NCBI RefSeq assembly: GCF_014652795.1
Contig: NZ_BMZM01000002.1
Coordinates: 434,001-498,000 of the forward strand
DNA: 64,000 bases
Direction: 5' to 3'
Origin: Kushneria pakistanensis
GTDB taxonomy: Bacteria > Pseudomonadota > Gammaproteobacteria > Pseudomonadales > Halomonadaceae
In this document: positions 42,568 through 51,150 of the stretch, piece by piece
Layout of the letters: each line of letters begins with the position of its first letter
How positions within the stretch are numbered: the first letter of the stretch is position 1
The notes under the pieces: generated by a model
What the model was told of the DNA's origin: nothing
What the model saw: only the letters and a program-made list of their open reading frames with translations
Databases searched by the model: none
Translations under genes and position numbers: made by a program

Positions 42568-43619
42568 GGGGCCTCGTCCGGCAAACGCTTACCGGTCAGC
42601 CCCAGTGCATTCAGGCCCTTGGCCACGATTTCCAGACCCTCGAGGGTGCGCAGCGTCGGGTTCATCGCCTGGGCATCCAGCACGATAAACCGGCGATGTT
42701 TCACGGCGCTCATCTCACGTGTGACCGGATCATGCTCGAGAAAGTCGATCTTTTGATTGATGTCGTCGGCCGGGAAGTTACGTCGCGCCATCTCCCCCAG
42801 CACGATCACGTCCGGGTCCAGGGCGGCGATGCGCTCCCAGCTCACCGCCGGCCACTCCTCATTGCTTTTGATGATGTTGTGCGCGCCCAGCCTTTTCATG
42901 ATGTAGCCCGGCGCACCGAGTTCCCCGGCCACCCAGGCATCCCCCGAGAGCTCGGCGCTGGAAAACCACCACACCATGGACAGATCCGGCGGTGTGCCGG
43001 CGGAGGCGGCCACGGCATCTGCTTCGCGCGCTTGCAATGATTCGACCAGCGCGGCGCCACGCTCGGGCACGTTGAAGATCTCGGCCAGCTCACGGATTTC
43101 GCGATGCACCAGCGTCATGTCAAACGCTCTTGTGCGGGCGCCGTCCTGGTTGGTGTCGCCGCCGTAGACACGCCCCACGCAGTCGGTCGGAGAGAGATAG
43201 GTGGGCACGCCAAGCGAGGCAAACTGCTCGCGACTGGCGATGCGCCCCTGGGGGCCGACGTCGTTTTCAAACTGCGCCGCTACCAGGTCGGGGCGTTTGC
43301 CCAGGACGCTCTCAAACCCCGGGACAGTGCTGGAAAGCCGGGGCACGCGGTCGTTGTCGGCCCTGAGCGCGTCCGGCACCTCACCGATCCAGACGGCGCT
43401 GGCGGCCATGCGATCAGCCAGCCCCAGCGAGAGCAGGATCTCGGTAGTGTTCTGGCCGATGCTGACCGCCCGCTGCGGTGGGGCGTCAATACGGATCTGC
43501 GTGCCGCAGTTGTCCAGCGTGAGGGGATAGTGGCCATCGTTATCGGCGGCCTGTACCTGCAGGGCAGGCACCAGGAGCAATAACGAGCAGGCCGCGGAGC
43601 GCAGAAGAGCAGGGGGCAT
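42564..43619 (-). CDS. Periplasmic iron-siderophore/cobalamin-type binding protein
   Basis: A 351-residue periplasmic class III binding protein: signal peptide at residues 1-24 (ending LQVQAADN), then two Rossmann-like lobes joined by a helix. Segments such as RAVSIGQNTTEILLSLGLADRM (split after TTE) and WERIAALDPDVIVLGE are typical of the FepB/BtuF group. Lobe one has two Cys (DNCGTQ, PTDCVGR). It starts the importer operon, 138 bases after the Bcr/CflA gene on the same strand. I could not see a Fur box or cobalamin riboswitch upstream, so the ligand (siderophore, heme or corrinoid) stays open. Confidence 0.88.
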   Translation of the reverse strand: MPPALLRSAACSLLLLVPALQVQAADNDGHYPLTLDNCGTQIRIDAPPQRAVSIGQNTTEILLSLGLADRMAASAVWIGEVPDALRADNDRVPRLSSTVPGFESVLGKRPDLVAAQFENDVGPQGRIASREQFASLGVPTYLSPTDCVGRVYGGDTNQDGARTRAFDMTLVHREIRELAEIFNVPERGAALVESLQAREADAVAASAGTPPDLSMVWWFSSAELSGDAWVAGELGAPGYIMKRLGAHNIIKSNEEWPAVSWERIAALDPDVIVLGEMARRNFPADDINQKIDFLEHDPVTREMSAVKHRRFIVLDAQAMNPTLRTLEGLEIVAKGLNALGLTGKRLPDEAP

Positions 43620-43757
43620 CAGGGGGTCCGGTGAACAGGTGGTGAAAAGGCATGAACATACCCGACGAACCCCGGCGACAAAAGCGAGCAGGATTCAGTC
43701 GGGCATGTGGCGTCATTCATGCAGGCCGATCAGGCCCTGTTGTTTGGAACATGAGGC

Positions 43758-44957
43758 TCAGGTCCGGGCGCGCTCCTGGCGCAGTGACAGCATCAGCATC
43801 CAGAGAGACACCGCCGAGCAGGCCGCCATTGCCAGCACTACGGCCGTGACCGAGGCCGGCAGGCGTGAGGACAGCGCGCTGACAATGCCGGCGATGCCGA
43901 ACTGCGAGGCGCCCAGCAGCGCGGCGGCCGTGCCGCTGTTGACCCCGAAGTACTCGATGAATGAGGCCTGGATGTTGGGCGCAATCGCCCCGACCATGCC
44001 GATGCTCATCACCATGGCCGGCAAAAAGAGATAGAGCGGCGCATCGAAGAGACTCGCCAGCAACAGCGCAGCAATGGAGGCGGCCTGGATACAGGTCGCC
44101 GCACGCAGGATACGACGCGAGCCAAAGCGCTCGAGCAGCGAGCGATTGGTGAGATTGGCCAGCAGCATGACGATCACGTTGGCGCCGAACAGCAGGCCAA
44201 AGGTGTGCTCATTGGCACCAAAGTGGGTCTGATAGATAAAGGAGGCGTGGGTGACAAAGATCATCAGCACCGAAAACGACGCCGCCTGCCAGAACAGAAA
44301 GGGCAGCGCCTGGCGAGTGGCCAGCACCTGGGCGTAGCGCTTGAAAATGCTCACCTTCGGTCCCGGCGCACGAGTCGGGGCTGCCTTGCCGGTGTCCTTG
44401 AAGGCCACGATCTTCAGCAGTGGAATGACCAGCAGGGCATAGAGCGCCAGAAACAGGAAGATGAACGACCAGCCGCCCAGGGTCAGCAGCGCCCCGCCCA
44501 CGGTCGGCGCAATGCCCGGGGCCACCACCATGATCAGCCCGATCAGGCTGAAAAGACGCGCCGCTTCCACGCCCTGAACACGATCGCGTACCAGCGCCGG
44601 CACGGATACCAGCGTCCAGCCGGCGCCAAAGGCCTGCAGGGCACGTAAGGCCAGCACGCTCTCAAGCTGCTCGCTCTGCCAGATCAGAAGACTCGCCACG
44701 CTGTAGATGATCAGCCCCGAGAACATGATCTTCTGGCGCCCGAGCTGATCGGACAGCGGGCCGCCCACGAGCTGACCAATCGACATCGTGAAGATGTAGA
44801 CCGACACGCTCAGGGAGACGTCGCTGATCGACACGCCCAGTGATTCGGCCATGGCAGGAAAGGCGGGCAGGTAGGCGTCAAGCGAGAAGGGGCCGATGGC
44901 GGCCGTCAGCGCCAGCACCACGGCCAGCGAGAAATGAGAGGGGGTTCTGGATGCCAT
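43758..44957 (-). CDS. Bcr/CflA-family multidrug efflux MFS transporter
   Basis: A 399-residue, 12-helix drug/H+ antiporter. The N-terminal block AIGPFSLDAYLPAFPAMAESL (split after DAY; residues about 20-40), the motif-A loop GGPLSDQLGRQKIMFSG (about 65-81) and the FGAGWTLVSVPALVRD region (TM4-5, DHA1 type) place it with Bcr and CflA. Bcr proteins export bicyclomycin, sulfonamides and dipeptides; this one's cargo is unknown. It precedes the ABC importer on the same strand but with a 138-base gap, so a shared transcript is unproven. Confidence 0.9.
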   Translation of the reverse strand: MASRTPSHFSLAVVLALTAAIGPFSLDAYLPAFPAMAESLGVSISDVSLSVSVYIFTMSIGQLVGGPLSDQLGRQKIMFSGLIIYSVASLLIWQSEQLESVLALRALQAFGAGWTLVSVPALVRDRVQGVEAARLFSLIGLIMVVAPGIAPTVGGALLTLGGWSFIFLFLALYALLVIPLLKIVAFKDTGKAAPTRAPGPKVSIFKRYAQVLATRQALPFLFWQAASFSVLMIFVTHASFIYQTHFGANEHTFGLLFGANVIVMLLANLTNRSLLERFGSRRILRAATCIQAASIAALLLASLFDAPLYLFLPAMVMSIGMVGAIAPNIQASFIEYFGVNSGTAAALLGASQFGIAGIVSALSSRLPASVTAVVLAMAACSAVSLWMLMLSLRQERART

Positions 44958-45079
44958 GAAACGTTGTCGCCTGAATACAGTCGATGAAGGGAAGCCGCCA
45001 TTATGGCCAGGTGAGAGGCATTATCAACGCACGAAACACCGGGTGGCCCCCGTGGGAGGCGCAACCCGGCAGACAGGAC

Positions 45080-46324
45080 TCAGCCGATCGGTGTCTGATC
45101 GGTCACGGGCGCCGCCGTCAGCGTCTGACAGGCATGAGCCATGCGCTCACACGCTTCGCCCAGGCGCTCGGTGGCGGCGGCAAAGGACACTCGAAACCAG
45201 GGCGCCAGCCCAAAGGCCGAGCCCGGTACCACGGCCACGTGGGCCGTTTCCAGCAGAAAGCGGGCCACATCGACATCACGTTCGAGTACCTCGCCGTCCG
45301 GTGTCCGGCGCCCCATCAGCCCCTGACAGCTGACAAAGAGATAAAACGCCCCTTCCGGCACACGACACGACAGCCCGTCGATGGCGTTGATGGCCGCAGC
45401 GCACATGTCGCGGCGCTGACGCAGGATCTCGAGATGTTCTTCCAGAAAGTCCTTCGGGGCGTTGAGCGCTTCCACCGCTGCGGCCTGGGAGATGGCACTC
45501 GGGTTGGTGGTCATCTGCCCCTGCAGCATCGCCATGGCACGGATCAGGTCCTTCGGGCCGGCGCCAAAGCCGATGCGCCAGCCGGTCATGGCGTAGCCCT
45601 TGGAGACCCCATTGACGGTCAGGGTGCGCTCGAACAGTTCGGGCACTACTGCGGCGAGGGTGGTAAACGCCCAGCCGTCATAGGCGAGATATTCATAGAT
45701 GTCATCGCTGATCACGAACACCTGCGGGTGGCGCTTTAACACCTCACCGAGTGCAATGAGTTCCTCGCGGTGGTAGCCGGTGCCGGTCGGGTTGCCGGGC
45801 GAGTTGAGAATCAGGCATTTCGTCTGCGGCGTGATGGCCGCTTCAAGCTGCTCGGGCGTGAGCCTGAAGTGCTGCGCCTCGCCGCACTCGACAATGACCG
45901 GCATGCCGCCGGTCAGGCGCACCATGTCCGGGTAGGAGACCCAGTACGGCGCCGGGATGATCACCTCGTCATCCGGGTCGATCAGCGCCATCAGCGCATT
46001 GAAGATCACCTGCTTGCCGCCGGTGCCCACCGAGATCTGGTCGGTTGAGTAGTGCAGGGCGTTATCACGCTCGAACTTGGCGACGATCGCCTGCTTGAGC
46101 TCGGGGGTGCCGTCAACATCGGTGTAGCGGGTCTGGCCCTCATCGATGGCGCGCTTGCCGGCGTGGGCAATATGGGCCGGCGTGTCGAAATCGGGCTCGC
46201 CCTGCGACAGGGAGATGATATCGAGCCCCTCCCGGCGCATCTCGGCGGCGCGGCGCGAAATTTCAATGGTCGCCGAGGGGGCAATCGTACTCAGGCGGCG
46301 GGCAAGCGTGGTCATGGTCAGCAT
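45080..46324 (-). CDS. Class I aminotransferase (aspartate aminotransferase type)
   Basis: A 414-residue fold-type I PLP aminotransferase of the bacterial aspartate (AspB-like, subgroup 1b) type. The PLP lysine is in NGVSKGYAMTGWRIGF (near residue 243), with the LSQGEPDFDTP block near residue 38, ILNSPGNPTGTGY around 175 and the substrate-carboxylate Arg in PWFRVSFA near the C-terminus. It transfers amino groups between aspartate (or similar) and 2-oxoglutarate. ATGs at 46324 and 46315 both fit; neither has a strong ribosome site. It is monocistronic on the minus strand, next to a LysR gene on the same strand. Confidence 0.9.
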   Translation of the reverse strand: MLTMTTLARRLSTIAPSATIEISRRAAEMRREGLDIISLSQGEPDFDTPAHIAHAGKRAIDEGQTRYTDVDGTPELKQAIVAKFERDNALHYSTDQISVGTGGKQVIFNALMALIDPDDEVIIPAPYWVSYPDMVRLTGGMPVIVECGEAQHFRLTPEQLEAAITPQTKCLILNSPGNPTGTGYHREELIALGEVLKRHPQVFVISDDIYEYLAYDGWAFTTLAAVVPELFERTLTVNGVSKGYAMTGWRIGFGAGPKDLIRAMAMLQGQMTTNPSAISQAAAVEALNAPKDFLEEHLEILRQRRDMCAAAINAIDGLSCRVPEGAFYLFVSCQGLMGRRTPDGEVLERDVDVARFLLETAHVAVVPGSAFGLAPWFRVSFAAATERLGEACERMAHACQTLTAAPVTDQTPIG

Positions 46325-46425
46325 TCCGGTCAGCAGGGCGGGGGATCAGGGTAACGGCTTTGACCGCGCACGACCACGCGCGCGGTAGAGTGTGGAAAAT
46401 GGGTGCAGGGGTCGCTGTGCTGACG

Positions 46426-47370
46426 TCAGTTCGCGGGCTGGCGGATCAGCTGGCGCAGCAGCCGCATCATGGCGGCCACCCCCGGTGGAAGCTGCTGGCG
46501 GCGCAGGCTGACCAGTCCATAGGGCTGCACGCTCAGGCGGGTCGGGGAGGCGATGATGCGAAAACGCTGCGGGTCGCACAGCAGCTCGGCCACGCCCCGA
46601 GTCGCCACCGTCAGAAACGACGAGGTATCCACCAGCGCCAGCGAGGTGGTCAAATCCGAGGTATCGACGATCCAGTGGGGCGGTCGCAGGCCGCGATGGC
46701 GCAGCAGGTCATCAACGCGCTGGCGCATCAGGGTGCCGGGCGGCTGCAGGGCCCAGGGGTGGTCAACCATGTCAGACAGCTCCGGCATTGGCTGGTCGGC
46801 CAGCGGATGCTGTCGGCTGCAGATAAAGCAGATCTCCTCTTCGCCAATCTCCTCGAACACGAAATGCTCGCCGGAAAAGCCGGCCGGGATGCGCGAGATC
46901 ACGAAATCGTAATGACCGTCCATGAGCCCGGGAATCAGCGCGCGGCTGACATCGACATGCACGTTGATGCGAAGCCCCGGACGTTCGCCATGCATCTGCT
47001 CGATGGCGCGGGTCAGCAGGGCGACGGCAGGCTCCATGACCGTGCCGACCCGGACCAGCCCGGCATGGCCGGCGCGGATGGCGTTGAACTCCTCCCCGGC
47101 GCGTTCAAGCTCATCAAGGATGGTGCGGGCGCGACGAATCATCAGCTCGCCATACAGGTTGGGCGAGAGCCCGCGACCATGACGCTCAAAGAGCGTGGTG
47201 CCCAGACGCTCCTCGAGTTCGGTAAGCAGTCGGGAGGCGGCCGGCTGGCTGATACCCAGCGCTTCGGCGCTGCGATGCAGGTTGCCCTGCTCGCCAAGGG
47301 CCACAAACAGCTGCAGATGACGCAACTTTAGTCGTGACCGAAAAAACCAGTCTTCAGGCAGAGTCCCCAT
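46426..47370 (-). CDS. LysR-family transcriptional regulator
   Basis: A 314-residue LysR regulator. The winged helix-turn-helix is at residues about 15-75 (LRHLQLFVALGEQGNLHRSAEALGIS and QPAASRLLTELEERLGTTLFER, both cut here into shorter parts), followed by the two-lobed effector domain. It diverges from the GntP/isomerase/dehydrogenase operon across about 180 bases and is its likely regulator. The longest reading frame begins at a TTG (47391) without a ribosome site; I prefer the ATG at 47370, also weak. The style of the effector domain (YGLVSLRRQQLPPGVAAMM) recalls GbpR/PcaQ-like regulators. Confidence 0.9.
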   Translation of the reverse strand: MGTLPEDWFFRSRLKLRHLQLFVALGEQGNLHRSAEALGISQPAASRLLTELEERLGTTLFERHGRGLSPNLYGELMIRRARTILDELERAGEEFNAIRAGHAGLVRVGTVMEPAVALLTRAIEQMHGERPGLRINVHVDVSRALIPGLMDGHYDFVISRIPAGFSGEHFVFEEIGEEEICFICSRQHPLADQPMPELSDMVDHPWALQPPGTLMRQRVDDLLRHRGLRPPHWIVDTSDLTTSLALVDTSSFLTVATRGVAELLCDPQRFRIIASPTRLSVQPYGLVSLRRQQLPPGVAAMMRLLRQLIRQPAN

Positions 47371-47553
47371 GACATGCGGCTCGTTGTGCAAGTGATATCA
47401 AAATAGTCATCGCATGACGCCATGACCGGCATTGGTCGGTTATCACCGCAGGAAGATATCGTCTGTGTCATTGGACTTACAGCGATGTAAGGCATTTTGC
47501 GACCAATGGCGCATCGGCCTGCCCGGACGCCATGGTCTGATCCGGAGCCGGTT

Positions 47554-48945
47554 ATGCCCAGCGCCCCCGAAGCCGCTTTATCCACACCCCTTTTGCTGTT
47601 GATCTCGGCAGCCGCCATCGCCATTTTGCTGCTGCTGATCATCCGCATCCGTCTGCATCCCTTTTTTGCCCTGGTCATTGTCAGTATTGCCACGGCGCTG
47701 GCCACCGGCATCGGCGTCAGTGATCTGATCGCGACCCTGACCGGCGGGTTTGGCCGCACGCTGGGCAACGTGGCGATGCTGATCGGCTTTGGTGCCGTGC
47801 TGGGGCGCATCGTGGCGGTCTCCGGCGGTGCCCGGGTGCTCTCCGACACCCTGATTCGCATCTGCGGTCGCGAGCGCGCACCGCTGGGCCTGTCGATTGC
47901 GGCACTGCTGTTCTGCTTCCCGATCTTTCTGGATGCCGCCTACGTGGTGATGCTGCCGATCATCTTTGCCGTCGCCCGTGAGCTCAAGGGCTCGGTACTG
48001 TTGTACGGACTGCCGGTGGCGGGCGCTGCACTGGTCATGCACGCGCTGATGCCGCCCCATCCGGGGCCGGTTGCCGCGGCGGTGTTCCTGCATGCCGATA
48101 TCGGTCTGGTGCTGTTTGTCGGGCTGCTGGTCGGGCTGCCGACCTGGTATGTGATGGGCTATCGCCTGGCCGTGACCCTTGCCAATAAAACGCCATATCA
48201 ACCGGTGCCCGATGTGATGGGCGGCGAGGAGGACGACGGGGCGCCGCCCCCGAGCTTTGGCACCGTGCTGCTGGTCCTGCTGCTGCCGCTGGTACTGATT
48301 TTCATGAACACCGGCATCTCGACGCTGATCTCGGCCGGTACCCTGCCGGAAGACAATGCGTTGCTCGACGTCTTCGTCGTCATCGGCGAGACCCCGATTG
48401 CGCTGTTGATCAGTACCTGCGTGGCGATGTGGCTTTTGATCTTTCGCCGCGGACGCAAGGCGCCGATGGATGCCATCAACGACATCATCGAGCAGGCGCT
48501 GGCGCCGGTGTGCACCATCATCCTGATTACCGGTGCCGGCGGCATGTTCGGCGGGGTGCTCACCGCCAGCGGTATCGGCAACGCCTTGGCGGCAAGCCTT
48601 GATGCGATCGGCATGCCCCTGATTCTGGCCGGCTATCTCATCGCCTCGGTCATTCGTATCGCCCAGGGCTCGGCGACCGTTGCCGGCACGACCGCGGCCG
48701 GCATCATGGCGCCTGCCGTGCTGGCAGAGCCTGCGCTGGCCGGCATGCCGGCGGCCTGTATCACCACGGCGATCGTGGCCGGTGCCATCGGCTACTCCCA
48801 CGTCAACGATTCGGGCTTCTGGCTGGTCGGACGGTTTCTGCAGGTCGAGACCCGCACCATGCTGCGGACCTGGAGCGTGATGTCGACCGGTATTTCCCTG
48901 ATGGCCTTTGGTCTGGTCTGGGCGCTTTTTGCCCTGGTGACCTGA
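47554..48945 (+). CDS. GntP-family aldonate/hydroxyacid permease
   Basis: A 463-residue, 12- to 14-helix proton symporter of the GntP family, which takes up gluconate, idonate, fructuronate, glycerate or related acids. Family parts visible are LHPFFALVIVSI, GFGRTLGNVAMLIGFGA (about residues 65-81), FCFPIFLDAAYVVMLPI (about 122-138), PPHPGPVAAA and GYSHVNDSGFWL near residue 415. It begins an operon with a TIM-barrel isomerase/epimerase and a 3HADH-type dehydrogenase and diverges from a LysR gene, so the cargo is probably a sugar acid or hydroxy-acid degraded by them. Confidence 0.93.
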   Translation: MPSAPEAALSTPLLLLISAAAIAILLLLIIRIRLHPFFALVIVSIATALATGIGVSDLIATLTGGFGRTLGNVAMLIGFGAVLGRIVAVSGGARVLSDTLIRICGRERAPLGLSIAALLFCFPIFLDAAYVVMLPIIFAVARELKGSVLLYGLPVAGAALVMHALMPPHPGPVAAAVFLHADIGLVLFVGLLVGLPTWYVMGYRLAVTLANKTPYQPVPDVMGGEEDDGAPPPSFGTVLLVLLLPLVLIFMNTGISTLISAGTLPEDNALLDVFVVIGETPIALLISTCVAMWLLIFRRGRKAPMDAINDIIEQALAPVCTIILITGAGGMFGGVLTASGIGNALAASLDAIGMPLILAGYLIASVIRIAQGSATVAGTTAAGIMAPAVLAEPALAGMPAACITTAIVAGAIGYSHVNDSGFWLVGRFLQVETRTMLRTWSVMSTGISLMAFGLVWALFALVT

Positions 48946-49038
48946 GACCGCCTGTCCCTCTTCGCGGGCCCGCAGTAGTCGTAGACGCCCCGGGCCCTGA
49001 TAAAAGTCCCTTAAAAGCACGTCACAAGGAGATTCACC

Positions 49039-50007
49039 ATGCCCTATACCGCTGATGACTGGCCGATCACGGCCGCCCTGCTGCAGTTTGCCGGAGTGGA
49101 TGACCAGGGCCGTGCCGTCAACGATGCCGACCCTTCGCACTGGCGTGGTGTGTTTGAAGAAGTCCGCGATGCAGGCTTTGACAACGCCGATCTGTTCGAC
49201 AGCTGGATCAAGCCGGGGGATCTCTCCCTTGACCGTCTGGAAGCGCTCGGTAGTGCGGCGAAGGAAGTGGGCATTGGCCTGCCGTCGGTGTCGGCCATTC
49301 GCCGCAGCGTGATCGATGCCGAACACGGTGAGGACAACCTGGCCTACAGCCACCGCACGCTGGAAGCCGCTGCCGCACTGGGCTGTCGCGTGGTCTCGTT
49401 TGGTCTGCACCAGGCCCTGACCCCCGAGCAGCAGAAGCAGCTGTGGTTCTGGACCGTGGAAGGTCACAAGGACTCGCAGGCCGATCGCGACATGTGGAAT
49501 CTGGCCGTCAAGCGTCTGCAGGAGCTGGGCCGCCACGCCGATGAGCTGGGCCTTCTGATGTCGCTGGAGATGTATGAGGACACCTATCTGGGCACCGCCG
49601 ACTCCTCGGTGGCGCTGGTCAAGGACATCGGTCTGGACAACGTCGGCATCAACCCGGACGTGGGCAACCTGATTCGTCTGCATCGCCCGATCGAGCCGTG
49701 GCTCGAGATCATGGAAAAGACCATGCCGTATGCCAACTACTGGCATGTCAAAAACTACATCCGCGATGAGGACGTGGCGCGTGACTACTACGTGGCCATG
49801 CCCGCGCCGCTGGAGTCGGGTCTGATCAGCTACCGCAAGGCGTTCGAGATCGCACTGGCCAACGGCTTTCAGGGCATCATCTGCACCGAGCACTACGGCG
49901 GCGATGGCCTGAGTGTGTCCAGCAGCAACCAGCGCTATCTGCGCGAAAAGATTCTGCCGCGCACATCAGACTATGCCCTGGGCAAGAGCCAGGTTCGCCA
50001 GGGCTGA
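49039..50007 (+). CDS. Sugar isomerase/epimerase-like TIM-barrel protein
   Basis: A 322-residue xylose-isomerase-like (AP endonuclease 2 superfamily) TIM barrel, a fold whose members isomerise, epimerise or dehydrate sugars using a divalent metal. Potential metal ligands are in SLEMYEDTYLG (Glu about 176), NVGINPDVGN (Asp about 214), NYWHVKNY (His about 236) and ICTEHYGGDG (Glu about 280). AAGGAG precedes the start. It sits between the GntP permease (93 bases) and the 3HADH-type dehydrogenase (29 bases) in one operon. It probably rearranges a keto-acid made by the dehydrogenase; the exact reaction is unknown. Confidence 0.82.
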   Translation: MPYTADDWPITAALLQFAGVDDQGRAVNDADPSHWRGVFEEVRDAGFDNADLFDSWIKPGDLSLDRLEALGSAAKEVGIGLPSVSAIRRSVIDAEHGEDNLAYSHRTLEAAAALGCRVVSFGLHQALTPEQQKQLWFWTVEGHKDSQADRDMWNLAVKRLQELGRHADELGLLMSLEMYEDTYLGTADSSVALVKDIGLDNVGINPDVGNLIRLHRPIEPWLEIMEKTMPYANYWHVKNYIRDEDVARDYYVAMPAPLESGLISYRKAFEIALANGFQGIICTEHYGGDGLSVSSSNQRYLREKILPRTSDYALGKSQVRQG

Positions 50008-50036
50008 AGGTCCGTGATCAAAAGGAGTAATGTTTC

Positions 50037-50987
50037 ATGACACGCAGGATTGCCATTGTTGGTTCGGGCTACATGGGCGGCGGTATCGCCCAGGTCATGG
50101 CGCTGGCCGGCGCTGAGGTATTGATCAGCGATGTATCCCTTGAGGTCACCCAGGCCAACCGCGAGCGGCTGATCGAGGAGACCCGCAAATTCGTCGCCGA
50201 CGGTCTGTTTCCGAGTGATGCCGTCGAGCGCATCGAACGTCAGGTGAAGGTCGCCGAATCGATCGAGGACGCCGTGCGCGATGCCGATTTCATCGAGGAA
50301 GCGGTGCCCGAGAAGATCGACATCAAGCATGACATCTTCAGGCGCGTCAGCGCCGCGGCACGCCCCGATGCCATCATTGCCACCAACACCTCGACCATCT
50401 CGATTGCGAAGCTGTCCGAGGCCGTCACCAACCCCGGGCGTTTTCTGGGCGTGCACTTCTCCAACCCGTCGCCGTTCGTGCCGGGCGTGGAGATCATCCC
50501 GCATGAAGGTACCGACCCGGACGTCGTCAAGCGCGCCTGTGAGATCGTTCACGAGACCGGCAAGGAAACCGCCACCGTCAAGGACGTGACCGGCTTCGTA
50601 CTCAATCGCCTGCAGTACGCACTCTTTCACGAGGCGACCCAGCTGCTGGAAGAGGGCGTGGCCAGCGCCGAGGATATCGACACGCTGGTGCGCACCACGT
50701 TCGGTTTTCGTCTGCCGTTTTTCGGCCCGTTCGCGATCGCCGACATGGCGGGGCTGGACGTCTACAACTTCTGCTATCAGTCGCTGCAGACCGACTTCCC
50801 CGAGCGCTTTGCCACCCCCGAGGCGCTGAGCTCGCTGATCGAGCAGGGCAAGATGGGCACCAAGAGCGGCGGCGGTTTCACCGACGTGCCGGCCGAGCGC
50901 ATCCCGGATCTGATCGCCTGGCGCAACCGGGCCTACGTGAAGCTCTCGGAGCTGATGAAGGAGCTCGGGCCGCCGCCGATGAAGTAA
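50037..50987 (+). CDS. 3-hydroxyacyl-CoA dehydrogenase-fold NAD-dependent dehydrogenase
   Basis: A 316-residue enzyme with an N-terminal Rossmann domain (IAIVGSGYMGGGIAQVMALAG, residues 5-25 in two parts) and a helical C-terminal 3HADH domain. The active-site His/Glu region is VHFSNPSPFVPGVEII, with ATNTSTISIAKLSEA before it. The family covers 3-hydroxybutyryl-CoA dehydrogenase, carnitine 3-dehydrogenase and L-gulonate 3-dehydrogenase. Being next to a GntP permease and a sugar-isomerase-like protein, it more likely oxidises the 3-hydroxyl of a free sugar acid than an acyl-CoA; this is inference. AAAGGAG precedes the start. A terminator follows. Confidence 0.85.
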   Translation: MTRRIAIVGSGYMGGGIAQVMALAGAEVLISDVSLEVTQANRERLIEETRKFVADGLFPSDAVERIERQVKVAESIEDAVRDADFIEEAVPEKIDIKHDIFRRVSAAARPDAIIATNTSTISIAKLSEAVTNPGRFLGVHFSNPSPFVPGVEIIPHEGTDPDVVKRACEIVHETGKETATVKDVTGFVLNRLQYALFHEATQLLEEGVASAEDIDTLVRTTFGFRLPFFGPFAIADMAGLDVYNFCYQSLQTDFPERFATPEALSSLIEQGKMGTKSGGGFTDVPAERIPDLIAWRNRAYVKLSELMKELGPPPMK

Positions 50988-51010
50988 TCGCCCGACCCCA
51001 GGTCCTGCAG

Positions 51011-51044
51011 GCGCCCGTTCGGTTTTCCGAGCGGGCGCTTTTTT
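51011..51044 (+). terminator. Terminator of the GntP operon
   Basis: A 12-bp stem (51011-51022 with 51027-51038, one G-T pair), tttt loop and six T, 23 bases past the dehydrogenase stop. It separates that operon from the aldo/keto reductase. Confidence 0.92.
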
Positions 51045-51150
51045 ATCTGATCCTTTTCTGAAGAGACGCCGAGGATGGCTGCACTGGCTGGAGCCCCCGG
51101 CAGGGCTGCGCCAGGCTTGGACGTTACATGTCCATCACAAGGAGCGTTTC

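Noticed and set aside
43620-43757. Cobalamin riboswitch or Fur box upstream of the ABC importer
   Set aside because: A gccacatg-cgactg stretch on the minus strand looked faintly like a B12-box, but the other conserved boxes are missing. No Fur-like palindrome was seen.
47392-47553. LysR operator in the LysR/gntP gap
   Set aside because: gaccggcattggtc (47421 region) is a weak inverted repeat, but T-N11-A motifs occur too often by chance to support a site.
47578-49893. A 771-codon open frame on the minus strand
   Set aside because: It lies exactly opposite the gntP-like and TIM-barrel genes, which have clear family motifs and ribosome sites. Its translation is rich in Gln, His, Arg and Gly as expected from antisense of GC-rich coding DNA.
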